Assembly: GCA_022846635.1 (NCBI GenBank)
Contig: AP025685.1
Span: 3,596,001-3,660,000, forward strand
Source of the DNA: Salmonella enterica subsp. enterica serovar Choleraesuis
GTDB taxonomy: Bacteria; Pseudomonadota; Gammaproteobacteria; Enterobacterales; Enterobacteriaceae
Direction of reading: 5' to 3'
DNA: 64,000 nt
Below, one piece after another: positions 35,980-44,371 of the stretch. Position 1 is the stretch's first letter. Every line of letters begins with the position of its first letter. The notes below the pieces were generated by a model. The model saw only the letters and a list, made by a program, of their open reading frames with translations, searched no databases and was not told the origin of the DNA. The translations under genes and the position numbers were made by a program.

Positions 35980-37287
35980 ATGAAAATGACAAAACTTAGA
36001 TGGTGGATCATCGCGCTGGTTTGCCTTGGCACCATCGTGAATTACCTGTCGCGCAGTTCCCTGAGCGTTGCCGCTCCGGCGCTAATGCAGGAGCTTAACT
36101 TTGACGAAAAAGCCTATTCATGGGTAGTCAGTGCGTTCCAGCTTTGTTACACCGTGGCGCAGCCTATTGCGGGTTACTTGCTGGACGTTGTCGGCCTGAA
36201 GATAGGCTTTTTTGTCTTCGCTCTGCTCTGGTCGCTGATTAATATGGCCCACGCCCTGGCCGGTGGCTGGATAAGCCTTGCCTTCCTGCGCGGCATGATG
36301 GGGCTGACCGAAGCTTCGGCAATCCCGGCCGGGATCAAAGCCAGCGCCGAATGGTTCCCAACCCGCGAGCGCGGTATCGCAGGCGGCCTGTTTAATATCG
36401 GTACTTCCATTGGTGCAATGCTGGCTCCGCCGCTGGTGGTATGGGCGATGCTGACTTTTGAATCGAGCGGTATCGGCACCGAAATGGCGTTTGTGATAAC
36501 CGGCGGCATTGGCGTGCTGTTCTCTATCACCTGGCTGCTTATCTATAACTCACCGGGCAAACATCCGTGGCTGACCGCGAAAGAGCTGAAGTACATCGAA
36601 GACGGTCAGGAGAGTTTCCTGCAAAGCGACCATAAAAAACCGGCGGTAGGCCAGATTCTTCGCCAGCGTAATTTCTGGGGCCTGGCGTTACCTCGCTTTC
36701 TGGCTGACCCGGCCTGGGGGACACTCAGCTTCTGGATGCCACTGTATCTGATAAACGTGATGCACCTGCCGCTAAAAGAAATTGCCATGTTTGCATGGCT
36801 ACCGTTCCTGGCCGCCGATTTCGGCTGCGTAGCCGGTGGTTTTTTAGCGAATCTGTTTATAGATAAGTTCCAGATGTCGACCATCAACGCCCGCCGTACC
36901 AGTTTCAGCGTGGGCGCGATACTGATGATTTCTATTGGTTTTGTAAGCATCACCAGCAATCCTTACGTAGCAATAGCACTGATGAGCGTTGGCGGTTTTG
37001 CCCACCAGATGCTTTCTACGGTGGTGATTACCATGTCCGCCGACCTGTTTAAAAAGAACGAAGTAGCCACGGTGGCTGGCCTTGCTGGTTCAGCGGCGTG
37101 GCTGGGGCAACTGACGTTTAACCTGTTTATGGGCGCTTTGGTGGCGGTGATTGGTTATGGGCCATTTTTCATCGCGCTGAGTCTGTTCGATGTTATCGGG
37201 GCAATTTTGCTGTGGATGATGATTCGGGATCCGGCGTTGAATAATGAGTCGCGCCACGAGCGGCAGGTGCCAGCGATGGAGGTGTGA
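35980..37287 (+). CDS. exuT: Hexuronate MFS transporter (ExuT-like, ACS family)
   Basis: A 435-residue major facilitator with about 12 membrane segments. It resembles E. coli ExuT along its length: LRWWIIALVCLGTIVNYLSR, EWFPTRERGIAGGLFNIGTSIGAMLAPPLVVWA, FWGLALPRFLADPAWGT, KEIAMFAWLPFLAADFGC and NPYVAIALMSVGGFAHQ. It imports glucuronate or galacturonate with protons. It is divergent from uxuA and probably controlled by UxuR through the shared region. Similarity to ExuT looks near half, so it may be a sister rather than the orthologue of E. coli exuT. Confidence 0.88.
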   Translation: MKMTKLRWWIIALVCLGTIVNYLSRSSLSVAAPALMQELNFDEKAYSWVVSAFQLCYTVAQPIAGYLLDVVGLKIGFFVFALLWSLINMAHALAGGWISLAFLRGMMGLTEASAIPAGIKASAEWFPTRERGIAGGLFNIGTSIGAMLAPPLVVWAMLTFESSGIGTEMAFVITGGIGVLFSITWLLIYNSPGKHPWLTAKELKYIEDGQESFLQSDHKKPAVGQILRQRNFWGLALPRFLADPAWGTLSFWMPLYLINVMHLPLKEIAMFAWLPFLAADFGCVAGGFLANLFIDKFQMSTINARRTSFSVGAILMISIGFVSITSNPYVAIALMSVGGFAHQMLSTVVITMSADLFKKNEVATVAGLAGSAAWLGQLTFNLFMGALVAVIGYGPFFIALSLFDVIGAILLWMMIRDPALNNESRHERQVPAMEV

Positions 37288-37408
37288 GTGGGGTATTGCC
37301 TGATGAGGCGTGGGGATAGTTGTAAGCCTGGTAACTGATGTGAATAAGCTTACGTTACATTCGCTTTAGGTTTGCAGAATATAATTTCCGTATCGCCGTT
37401 TAATGGAT

Positions 37409-37435
37409 AAAGGGGCTGTGCTAACAGCCCCTTTT
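37409..37435 (+). terminator. Terminator after exuT, also first copy of the island hairpin
   Basis: An 11-bp stem (AAAGGGGCTGT, loop GCTA, ACAGCCCCTTT) followed by T. It ends the transporter transcript and is the first of several near-identical hairpins in the island. Confidence 0.85.
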
Positions 37436-37478
37436 CGATCCCGGCTGTTGAGTTTAGTTGTCGGTAGGCAACCGCCTG

Positions 37479-38121
37479 TCTGGTATATGGCAAGGTTCCG
37501 TTCACTTGCGTTTCACAGAATATAATCCGCATATCACACGTGAACGGGTAAAGGGGCTGTGCCGACAGCCCCTTTACAATCCCGGCGGCCCCCTGTTCGT
37601 CCCGGTGCTTCGCACTGCGCTCACCTGCGTTCCGCGCTGACTGCGGCGTCGCGACTCGACATCCCTGTCTCTACGCGTTTCAGTCCGCCATCCCTGGCGG
37701 CCTGGCCTTGTCAGTCGGACTTCGGTTCACCGGTTTCCATGCGGGAACGGGCCTGCGCTGATATGCAGGTAACGAACAGCAGCGATATTGCCGCTATAAA
37801 AAACATAAACTGAAGCGGCATTCCCCCGGCTGAAAATCGCCGACGCGTTTGCGGCTGACCGGGAGCGGCCACACGGACGTGGCCGCAGGGCGGGAGCTGC
37901 TGGGAGGCAGCATACCACCCGTGCCCGAGCAGGCAGCCGCAAGAAGCAGAGGGTACCACGAAAGTGGCGATTTTTTTGCCGGTCGCCCGGGAGTGCAGAG
38001 GGCGGCGGCGACAGAGCCGCCCTTTGCGCGCTCTGGGTGCCATGGGCGGCATGGACATTGCGCACATAAAAGAGCGCAACCAATACCGGAGTTAATACAG
38101 ATATCTGCCAGCAGCGGCATA
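37479..38121. repeat. Island repeat unit 1
   Basis: About 643 bases. It begins with a palindrome (CCGTTCAC at 37498-37505, GTGAACGG at 37540-37547, enclosing a GC-poor spacer with TATAAT), then a terminator-like hairpin (37550-37575), a GC-rich interior with many short inverted repeats, and ends with a second hairpin (GGGCGGC / GCCGCCC near 38000) and an AAGAGCGCAACCA segment. Open frames inside have no ribosome site and differ between copies; none is called as a gene. Confidence 0.85.
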
Positions 38122-38838
38122 TCTGGAGTATGGCAAAGTTCCGTTCACTTACGTTTCGCAGAATATAACCTGCACACCACTCGTGAACGGGTAAAGGGGC
38201 TGTACCGACAGCCCCTTTACAATCCCAGCGGCCCCAGAAGAAACCGGTGCTTCGCACTGCGTTCACCTGCGTTCCGCGCTGACTGCGGCGTCGCGACTCG
38301 ACATCCCTGTCTCTACGCGTTTCAGTCCGCCATCCCTGGCGGCCTGGCCTGGTCAGTCGGACTTCGGTTCACCGGTTTCCATGGGGAAACAGGCCTGTGC
38401 TGGCTGCCAGGAAGCGAACAGCAGCAATTCTGTCGCTGTAAAAAAACATCATCTGAAGCGACAATTCCCCGGCTGAAAATCGCCGACGCGTTTGCGGCTG
38501 ACCGGGAGCGGCCACACGGACGTGGCCGCAGGGCGGGAGCTGCATGGAAAAAAATGCCGGGAGCATTTTTTAACGACGCTTGCGTCGGCCCCGCAGGGGC
38601 GAGTCTCAGGGATGAGACGAGTAAACAGCATACCGCCCGTGCCCGAAAGGCAGCCGCAGGAAGCGAAGGGTACCGCAAAGCGGCGGTTTTGTGACCGGTC
38701 GCCGGGGAGTGCAGAGGGCGGCGGCGACTGAGCCGCCCTTTGCGCGCTCTGGGTGCCGATATCCATAAAAAAATAATGAACATGAAAGAGCGCAACCAGC
38801 ACCGGAGTAACATATAGAAATTAGCCAGCAGCAACATA
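38122..38838. repeat. Island repeat unit 2
   Basis: About 717 bases, the same layout as unit 1: palindrome at 38141-38190, hairpin at 38193-38218, nearly identical interior (for example GACTGCGGCGTCGCGACTCG) and the same right end. It carries an extra ~80 bases relative to unit 1 near 38545-38625, which includes its own short inverted repeats. Confidence 0.85.
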
Positions 38839-38920
38839 TCTGGAATATGGCAAAACTCCGTTCACTGGCGTTTCGCAGAATCTAAACTGCACACCACACG
38901 TGAACCGGTAAAAACTCTTT
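38839..38920. repeat. Left end of island repeat unit 3, truncated
   Basis: It begins like the other units (TGGAATATGGCAAA, CCGTTCAC at 38858-38865, imperfect GTGAACCGG near 38900) but stops where the GGGGCTGT hairpin should start. The Hcp cassette follows directly. The matching right end of a unit is found at ~40545-40674. Confidence 0.75.
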
Positions 38921-38943
38921 TATGGTTAACCTAAAATACGTAC

Positions 38944-39423
38944 TTATGACCTCCAGAGAACATTCCAGCCATCTTTATACAAAATATTACCATCAGTATA
39001 CTTCCACGTTATATTCTCATAGCGGAGCTCAATATTCTCAGTATGCGTATTGGAAACCCCGCCCGGTAATAGAGCTGGGGTAATACTGCAAATTTTCACG
39101 TTCTCCAGCACTATATTAAAATACTCTGTCTCTATGCCAGCGTCAGTAATTCGATACATCTTTATCGTGGCGGCCTTTAACGTTCGGCCTTCACATAAGG
39201 CACGAAATAGAATTGGGGTTGTCTGATCAAACTCTTTTTGCATAACGATAGGCGAATGGACTCTTGTACCCGTGAGCTTGCCGTAATTAGGATCCACAGG
39301 GATACAAACATTGTGTGTTAACGTTTTAATTTCTATAGATCCTATTCGGCTCGGCATTAAACACCCGCCAATAATTGGTGAGCCATTTTCGTCCGTTAAC
39401 CATAAATGTGCAGGAGTTGACAT
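38944..39423 (-). CDS. hcp: Hcp-family type VI secretion tube protein, orphan
   Basis: A 159-residue Hcp protein. It has the classic start (MSTPAHLWLTDENGSPIIGG), the VHSPIVMQKEFDQTTPILFRALCEG region and ENIELRYENITWKYTDGNI near the end. Hcp hexamers stack into the tube fired by the type VI secretion system and can carry effectors in their lumen. No other T6SS structural gene (VgrG, sheath, membrane complex) is in the window, so this is an orphan copy that would rely on a system elsewhere. It is the last gene of a three-gene minus-strand unit, 17 bases after a small membrane protein gene, with AAGGAA before its ATG. Confidence 0.93.
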   Translation of the reverse strand: MSTPAHLWLTDENGSPIIGGCLMPSRIGSIEIKTLTHNVCIPVDPNYGKLTGTRVHSPIVMQKEFDQTTPILFRALCEGRTLKAATIKMYRITDAGIETEYFNIVLENVKICSITPALLPGGVSNTHTENIELRYENITWKYTDGNILYKDGWNVLWRS

Positions 39424-39440
39424 AAAATTTCCTTTTCAAT

Positions 39441-39635
39441 TTATTTTTTATCTCGTGGAAAAAACCACATAAGAATAAAAACCAAGACTATAAACATCCC
39501 TGTTAACTGTATTGCAAATGATGGAAAAAAAGTTACAGCCAGCATACCAAAGATAACTATTAATAAGATGGAAGCACATGGCCAGAAAAAGAATAATGCT
39601 TCATATACCAGCCATTTTTTTAATAACTTGAGCAT
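39441..39635 (-). CDS. Small two-helix membrane protein, candidate immunity protein
   Basis: A 64-residue protein that is almost all membrane: helix 1 at ~10-34 (ALFFFWPCASILLIVIFGML) and helix 2 at ~38-58 (FAIQLTGMFIVLVFILMWFF), with a basic end (PRDKK). The ATG at 39635 lies two bases after the stop of the upstream gene, so it is coupled to it; a longer TTG reading is possible. A small membrane protein encoded between a putative membrane-active effector and Hcp is a natural candidate for immunity, but nothing in its sequence proves this. AT-rich DNA unlike the flanks. Confidence 0.6.
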   Translation of the reverse strand: MLKLLKKWLVYEALFFFWPCASILLIVIFGMLAVTFFPSFAIQLTGMFIVLVFILMWFFPRDKK

Positions 39636-39637
39636 GG

Positions 39638-40330
39638 TTACTTCGCCATCTCCCAAATAGTACTAATCAAATCATCATCTGACATATAACGATTACCGAA
39701 AGCCCCCACTTTCATAAATATGGGTTCCACCAGAAAATACATCATTTCCAGATCCTGCATATAAAGTGCATGATAATACGCAGGGCTCAGAAGCTTTAAC
39801 CTGCCTACACTTTCTGACGCTATTTTCACATAGCCATAGGAACTAGCAAGGAATACCCCCATGCCTGAAAGTTTTCGGACTCTCGCCACAACCAAAGAGC
39901 TAAACCCTGTACTCAAACATATAGTTGCGGTAAGTCCCGCGACAAACGATTTCACGGTTAACGTACTTGCAGAGACATTAACGCCGAGTTTTTCCAGCGC
40001 TCTACCGATAGCTAATATTTGTTGCTGCGTTTTATTTTTAAATACTTCTTCATAATAAATACGAATCAAGTCATAAACTATTCTGCGATGGAGTATTAGT
40101 TGAACCAACCCCAAGAGAAAACGATTACCCTCACTTTTCAGCATTGTACAAACATCCTGATAGTTATCGGTAAAGCAAGATGCGTAATATATTGCGCGTA
40201 CTGCACCGTCCTTAATTCTCGCGGCGATATCCAAAACCTCGCCCCTGACTCCAGCCAAAGATTTATCGAGCTGCAAGGCGAGTATTTTATCAGCCTGCGA
40301 CTCCCTGACAATCAAGTCACTGTAATACAT
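39638..40330 (-). CDS. Unknown protein with a central membrane hairpin, candidate Hcp-delivered effector
   Basis: A 230-residue protein, first gene of the Hcp cassette. Residues ~1-120 are helical and soluble (LALQLDKSLAGVRGEVLDIAARIKDG). Two hydrophobic segments follow (about 135-152, VKSFVAGLTATICLSTGFSS, and 160-175, GMGVFLASSYGYV) separated by a short basic stretch, like a pore-forming hairpin. The rest is amphipathic. The start at 40330 has GGGAGCGGGG upstream. No named family is recognised. Position before a coupled small membrane protein and Hcp suggests an effector-immunity-carrier set; this is inference. AT-rich. Confidence 0.6.
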   Translation of the reverse strand: MYYSDLIVRESQADKILALQLDKSLAGVRGEVLDIAARIKDGAVRAIYYASCFTDNYQDVCTMLKSEGNRFLLGLVQLILHRRIVYDLIRIYYEEVFKNKTQQQILAIGRALEKLGVNVSASTLTVKSFVAGLTATICLSTGFSSLVVARVRKLSGMGVFLASSYGYVKIASESVGRLKLLSPAYYHALYMQDLEMMYFLVEPIFMKVGAFGNRYMSDDDLISTIWEMAK

Positions 40331-40544
40331 ACCCCGCTCCCTGCGGTTAATAACGCCCACCCAAAATAACATAAACAATCTAAAGATCTAAACAAAAACA
40401 ATTAAGCTAACATTCAATTATTCGCAAAGAAAATACAAATCAATCATTATTCATGATAATAAATAATATAAGAGACACTTTAAATTTATCAGGTGTTATT
40501 AAGTGCAAAAAATATAGCGAAGTCTTTATATAGGGAAAAATACT
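40331..40544. other. AT-rich leader of the Hcp cassette
   Basis: About 210 bases, very AT-rich, without a gene. It should hold the promoter of the three-gene unit. It ends where repeat-unit sequence resumes (TTTTTTGCCGGGCGGCGG). Confidence 0.5.
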
Positions 40545-40830
40545 GTTTTTTGCCGGGCGGCGGCGATGGAGCCGCCCTTAGCGCGCTCTGGGTGCCATTG
40601 GCGGCATGGATATTGTGAACATATAAGAGCGCAACCAGCATCAGAATGACATATAGATATCTGCCAGCAGCTGCCTGTCTGGGATATGGCAAAGTTCCGT
40701 TCACTTACGTTTCGCAGAATATAACCTGCACACCACTCGTGAACGGGTAAATGGGCTGTACCGACAGCCCCTTTTTCGATCCTGACTGTTGAATTTAGTT
40801 GTCAGTCATTGGCGTTGATTTACGTTGAAT
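40545..40830. repeat. Right end of unit 3 and short unit 4
   Basis: Bases 40545-40674 match the right end of units 1 and 2 (GGGCGGC / GCCGCCC hairpin, GCGCGCTCTGGGTGCCAT, AAGAGCGCAACCAGCAT). Bases ~40675-40776 are another left end: CCGTTCAC at 40697-40704 and hairpin 40749-40776. The following ~55 bases resemble the spacer after the exuT terminator. Confidence 0.8.
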
Positions 40831-40841
40831 GTGCGCATGTT

Positions 40842-41165
40842 CCGTTCACTTGCGCTTCGCAGTATATAGTCCGCATATCACACGTGAACGGGTAAAGGGG
40901 CTGTGCCGACAGCCCCTTTACAATCCCAGCGGCCCCCTGTTCGTCCCGGTGCTTCGCACTTCGCTCATCTCCCGCGCTGTCTCCGGCGGTCGGCGGTACG
41001 CGACTTCCTGTCTTGTTCCGCCTCAGCCCGACGTCCTGTCGGGCTGACCGTCTGCGTCAGCGCTTCGGTTCGCCGGGCCGGATGGGGGGAGGATCTTACT
41101 GCCTGTTGAGAGATGAACGACAAAGAAATGACGCACATACAAGAGCGCAACCAGCATCTGCACTA
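40842..41165. repeat. Island repeat unit 5, diverged
   Basis: Left end with CCGTTCAC (40842-40849), GTGAACGG (40883-40890) and the GGGGCTGT hairpin (40894-40919). The interior starts like unit 1 (CCCCTGTTCGTCCCGGTGCT) then diverges. The right end retains ACAAGAGCGCAACCAGCAT. No gene seen. Confidence 0.75.
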
Positions 41166-41333
41166 AAAACAATAATCTACATACGTATTCACGAAGCCCC
41201 TCCCCCCGAAACGCATTTCTCGATATGCCCCCCAAACCCGCACATAGGCTACTATTCACACTCCATGCTGCGGTTAAAGCCTCCGGATGATGGCTAAACC
41301 GCACCCGAGTCAGGCAGGCTAAGGATAGCAAAG

Positions 41334-42188
41334 ATGATAATGACCACGGAGTATGCTGCGCTTATCACCCGTCATCTTTCAGGAATTCAGGCACTTAGAG
41401 AAAGTCTTTCGCGCGAGCGCGCGGTTACGCTAATTGAATTTGCCGAATATGATTTCCTCAAAGAAGCACTGTATGTGCTCAACATCGGCTGGAATGAAAT
41501 CGATGCCCTGAAAAGCAACCGCGATGTGTTAGAGCATATCTATCTGACCTTCTCCTACCTGCACGACTGGGAAAATCCGCTCGATAACAATACCGAAGAA
41601 AATTTCCAAAAACGGATGCGCAACGGAGAGGAGCAGTACGTTAACTTCCGGGTCCGCAATGCTAATCTTCTGGTGGCCGCTTATGCCCTTTCGCCGTGGC
41701 CGTTTCCCGCCAACCATCTGGTATTGCTGCAATCCCATTATGAAAAGTCAGTAACCTCGATTCCGGTACCGCTCTCATGGGCCGGAACCCGGTTGTTCAG
41801 GGCCGGGTGTTATGGCTACGTTCAGTACCATATTGAGTCGCTGGCCCGCGCCATCCACAGTGTTTCCTGCTCGGCAAGCAGTAAAATACACTCGGTCCCA
41901 GCCCGTCCCAATATAGACCGCGCCAGCAAAACATCCTCTAAAGTGACACCTCTGCGCCCGCTGAGCGTGCCCGACCCGATAGCCATTCCGAAGGAAAATA
42001 ATCAGAACAATAAAAAACAAACGTCTCCTAATGCCGCAACCAATCTGCACAAGCTGGCGGTAGGCAGTGTAGGAGCATTAGGGGTGTTAAGCGGAGCATT
42101 GCTGGCAAGCGATCTGTTTCTGCTGGGAGGGATATCCATTCTGCTGACGGCTGGCGGGGTTTGTTACGTAAACGCTCAACAAAAATAG
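41334..42188 (+). CDS. Unrecognised protein with C-terminal membrane hairpin
   Basis: A 284-residue protein. Residues ~1-180 look soluble and helical (LITRHLSGIQALRESLSRER, WNEIDALKSNRDVLEHIYLTF, RLFRAGCYGYVQYHIESLARAI). A polar, Pro/Asn/Ser-rich linker covers ~185-238. Two hydrophobic segments end the protein (about 243-260, VGSVGALGVLSGALLASD, and 262-278, LGGISILLTAGGVCYV). It is AAGGATAG-preceded and lies just outside the repeat island on the opposite strand. No family is recognised. Association with the Hcp cassette is possible by position; it could equally be an independent accessory gene. Confidence 0.6.
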   Translation: MIMTTEYAALITRHLSGIQALRESLSRERAVTLIEFAEYDFLKEALYVLNIGWNEIDALKSNRDVLEHIYLTFSYLHDWENPLDNNTEENFQKRMRNGEEQYVNFRVRNANLLVAAYALSPWPFPANHLVLLQSHYEKSVTSIPVPLSWAGTRLFRAGCYGYVQYHIESLARAIHSVSCSASSKIHSVPARPNIDRASKTSSKVTPLRPLSVPDPIAIPKENNQNNKKQTSPNAATNLHKLAVGSVGALGVLSGALLASDLFLLGGISILLTAGGVCYVNAQQK

Positions 42189-42222
42189 AGGCCCCCCTTT
42201 GGGCGCCTCTATGATGGCCAGA

Positions 42223-43080
42223 CTATAGCAAGCCCAGCAGCGAACAAACGACGCTTAGACCTACAATCGATAGTAAAATTGTGGTGTAGCGTGGACCGCG
42301 TTTAACCAGGTAAAAGTAGATGGCGAACACCGCCGCCAGCGGCAACAAGCCCGGCGCTATCGAATCCAGAATCTGTTGCACCACCACTTCCGACCCTTCC
42401 AGCGCACTTATCTTCAGCGGCGTGGTTATCTTGACGTAGCTGGCAGACAGCGCCCCCATCATAATCAGCCCCAGCACGTTAGCGCCGTAGATAAGTTCCT
42501 TAATACGCCCTCCTTGCAACAACCCGATAATCGAGTCACGCCCCAGGGTGTAGCCCTTATGAATCAGGCCGTAGCTTATCGCCAGAGTAATCGCCGGATA
42601 GAGTATTAACGGCATAATGCCGCCGAATGCGCTGCCATTGGCGGCAAATGGTATAAAAATAGCGATTAACAGCGGCATCACCGCAGCCCAAATAATGGAA
42701 TCGCCCATGCCGGCCAGCGGCCCCATTAGCCCGGTTTTAATCCCGGTAATGGAGGCATCGCTAATCGGTTCACCGCGGGTCTTTTGCTCCTCCATTGCAA
42801 TGGAGATGCCCTGGATCACCGCGCCAAAAGTCTGCTCGGAGTTAAAAAAGTTGAGATGGCGTTTTAGCGCTTCCACCTGCTCCTCTTTGCCAGGATAGAG
42901 TTTTTTAATAATCGGCGTCATTGAGGCGCAGAAAATCAGGCTCTGCAAGCGCTCGTAAGAGCTTGAAACCTCGGCTCCCAGCCAGTAAATAAACCACGCC
43001 CGGGTGATATCGCCTTTGGTCAGCGCACCGCATTCACGGGCGCGCTCTACCAATTCATGTTGCATTACATCGCTGCTCAT
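42223..43080 (-). CDS. PTS mannose-family IID component
   Basis: A 285-residue integral membrane subunit of a mannose/fructose/sorbose-family phosphotransferase permease. Typical: ALTKGDITRAWFIYWLGAEVSSSYERLQSL, the FNSEQTFGAVIQGISIAMEE loop, GIKTGLMGPLAGMGDSIIWA and PLAAVFAIYFYLVKRG. With IIC it forms the sugar channel. It is the last gene of the PTS unit; its ATG overlaps the IIC stop by one base (TGATG). In related operons catabolic enzyme genes follow; here the unit ends and a convergent gene lies 35 bases away. Confidence 0.93.
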   Translation of the reverse strand: MSSDVMQHELVERARECGALTKGDITRAWFIYWLGAEVSSSYERLQSLIFCASMTPIIKKLYPGKEEQVEALKRHLNFFNSEQTFGAVIQGISIAMEEQKTRGEPISDASITGIKTGLMGPLAGMGDSIIWAAVMPLLIAIFIPFAANGSAFGGIMPLILYPAITLAISYGLIHKGYTLGRDSIIGLLQGGRIKELIYGANVLGLIMMGALSASYVKITTPLKISALEGSEVVVQQILDSIAPGLLPLAAVFAIYFYLVKRGPRYTTILLSIVGLSVVCSLLGLL

Positions 43081-43829
43081 CAGGCTGCTCCTTCATTTTT
43101 CGCCAGGCCTTTTATCAGGAAGGCGACGCAGGTACCGAAGATGGCCATCGCCATAATGTCTACTTTGAGATACAGCACGGCGAAGAACCCGCCGATAAAC
43201 CACGGCAGCAGGCTTTTTTTACCGATAACCATAATGGTGATAGCGAAGCCGAGCGCCGGGAGGATCCCGCCCATAATCTCGAACGAATGGGTCAGCCAGT
43301 GCGGCATCAGTTTGAGGAACTTCTCGACCACGCTCTGACCAAAGTAGTTGGCGGCAAATACCACCGGAAAGCGCAGCACCAGGCCCAGCAGCGCCGGATA
43401 GAGGAAAGCGCAGCGCATGATACCTGCCATGTTGGCGGTTTCCGCGTGCTTATCAGCCATATGTACCCAGGCGGCGTTGAGCGTACGGCGCAGCTGATCG
43501 AGGAATACCCCGATAACGCCAAATGGAATAGCCAGCGCAATGGCCAGGTTAGGCTCCATCCCGGCCTGCACCGCAATCGGAATAGCGATACAGGCGGCCA
43601 GCGCCGGGTCGGACGGGACGTTACCGCCGGGCGTGGAGGTCACCCCCAGATAGACCAGCTGCATCCCGGCGCCAATTATCATCGCGGTGTGCATATTGCC
43701 CAGCAGCAGGCCGACAAAGACCGCTACCACCACGGGCTGCAGCAGCATGGCGGAAAAGGTATAGCCCAGCCGCAGGCGGGCAAACCAGTAGTACAGCCCC
43801 ATCATGGTAGCGAATAGTAAAGTACTCAT
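43080..43829 (-). CDS. PTS mannose-family IIC component
   Basis: A 249-residue membrane permease subunit with about six to eight hydrophobic segments (LLQPVVVAVFVGLLLGNMHTAMIIGAGMQLVYLG, GGNVPSDPALAACIAIPIAVQAG, LALAIPFGVIGVFLDQL), characteristic of the IIC class of this family. AAGGAG lies before the ATG. It is 30 bases after the IIB gene. The substrate cannot be read from sequence; the nearest remembered relatives handle glucosaminate or fructosamine-type compounds. Confidence 0.93.
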   Translation of the reverse strand: MSTLLFATMMGLYYWFARLRLGYTFSAMLLQPVVVAVFVGLLLGNMHTAMIIGAGMQLVYLGVTSTPGGNVPSDPALAACIAIPIAVQAGMEPNLAIALAIPFGVIGVFLDQLRRTLNAAWVHMADKHAETANMAGIMRCAFLYPALLGLVLRFPVVFAANYFGQSVVEKFLKLMPHWLTHSFEIMGGILPALGFAITIMVIGKKSLLPWFIGGFFAVLYLKVDIMAMAIFGTCVAFLIKGLAKNEGAA

Positions 43830-43859
43830 GAGTTCTCCTTATAGTTTTAGGGTCAGAGC

Positions 43860-44345
43860 TCAGAACTTTTTCAGGATATCGTCCAGCGCCTGCGGCTTAT
43901 CTTCCGGGATGGTCTGGAACACAACTTTTATGCCGCGCTCCTTAAGCCCTTTAAGGATCTCTACGTCGGCGGCATCCAGAGTAATGTTCTGGAAGACCGC
44001 TTTGCGGTTCGGCCCGCCGCCCAGGCCGCCCACCTGAATATCGGTAACGTCAAAACCGCGCTCCACCGCATCGGCCACCGCCGCCAGCGATGGAAACAGC
44101 ACCAGCACATTGCCATCGCCCAGCTGGTTTTCACGCCAGGCGTCAGCGAAGCTGGCATTGCCGTAGCAGTCCACTTTTACATTCGGCGGCGCGGCCATCA
44201 GGTAGATATTTTTCATAAACGGATCGGCATCCAGTTCGTCGCTGACCACCACAATACGGTTAGCCTGGGACTGGCCCACCCACTTGGTGACGACCTGACC
44301 GTGGATCAAGCGGCTATCGATACGACACAGTGCAATCTTTGCCAT
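43860..44345 (-). CDS. PTS mannose-family IIB component
   Basis: A 161-residue cytoplasmic domain protein that takes phosphate from IIA and passes it to the substrate. The phosphorylated histidine is His15 in RIDSRLIHGQVVTKWVG, the hallmark of this IIB class. GGAG is six bases before the ATG. It lies 26 bases after the IIA gene. Confidence 0.95.
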   Translation of the reverse strand: MAKIALCRIDSRLIHGQVVTKWVGQSQANRIVVVSDELDADPFMKNIYLMAAPPNVKVDCYGNASFADAWRENQLGDGNVLVLFPSLAAVADAVERGFDVTDIQVGGLGGGPNRKAVFQNITLDAADVEILKGLKERGIKVVFQTIPEDKPQALDDILKKF

Positions 44346-44371
44346 CTCTAACTCCTTAATTTTTTAATCTT

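Noticed and set aside
37849..38694. 281-codon frame across repeat units 1 and 2, and minus-strand frames in the same DNA
   Set aside because: They cross unit boundaries, differ between copies and contain terminator-like hairpins; better explained as non-coding repeat DNA.
37288..41333. Insertion by an IS element or tRNA-linked integrative island
   Set aside because: No transposase, integrase or tRNA gene is visible in this stretch; the repeats do not resemble IS ends that I know.
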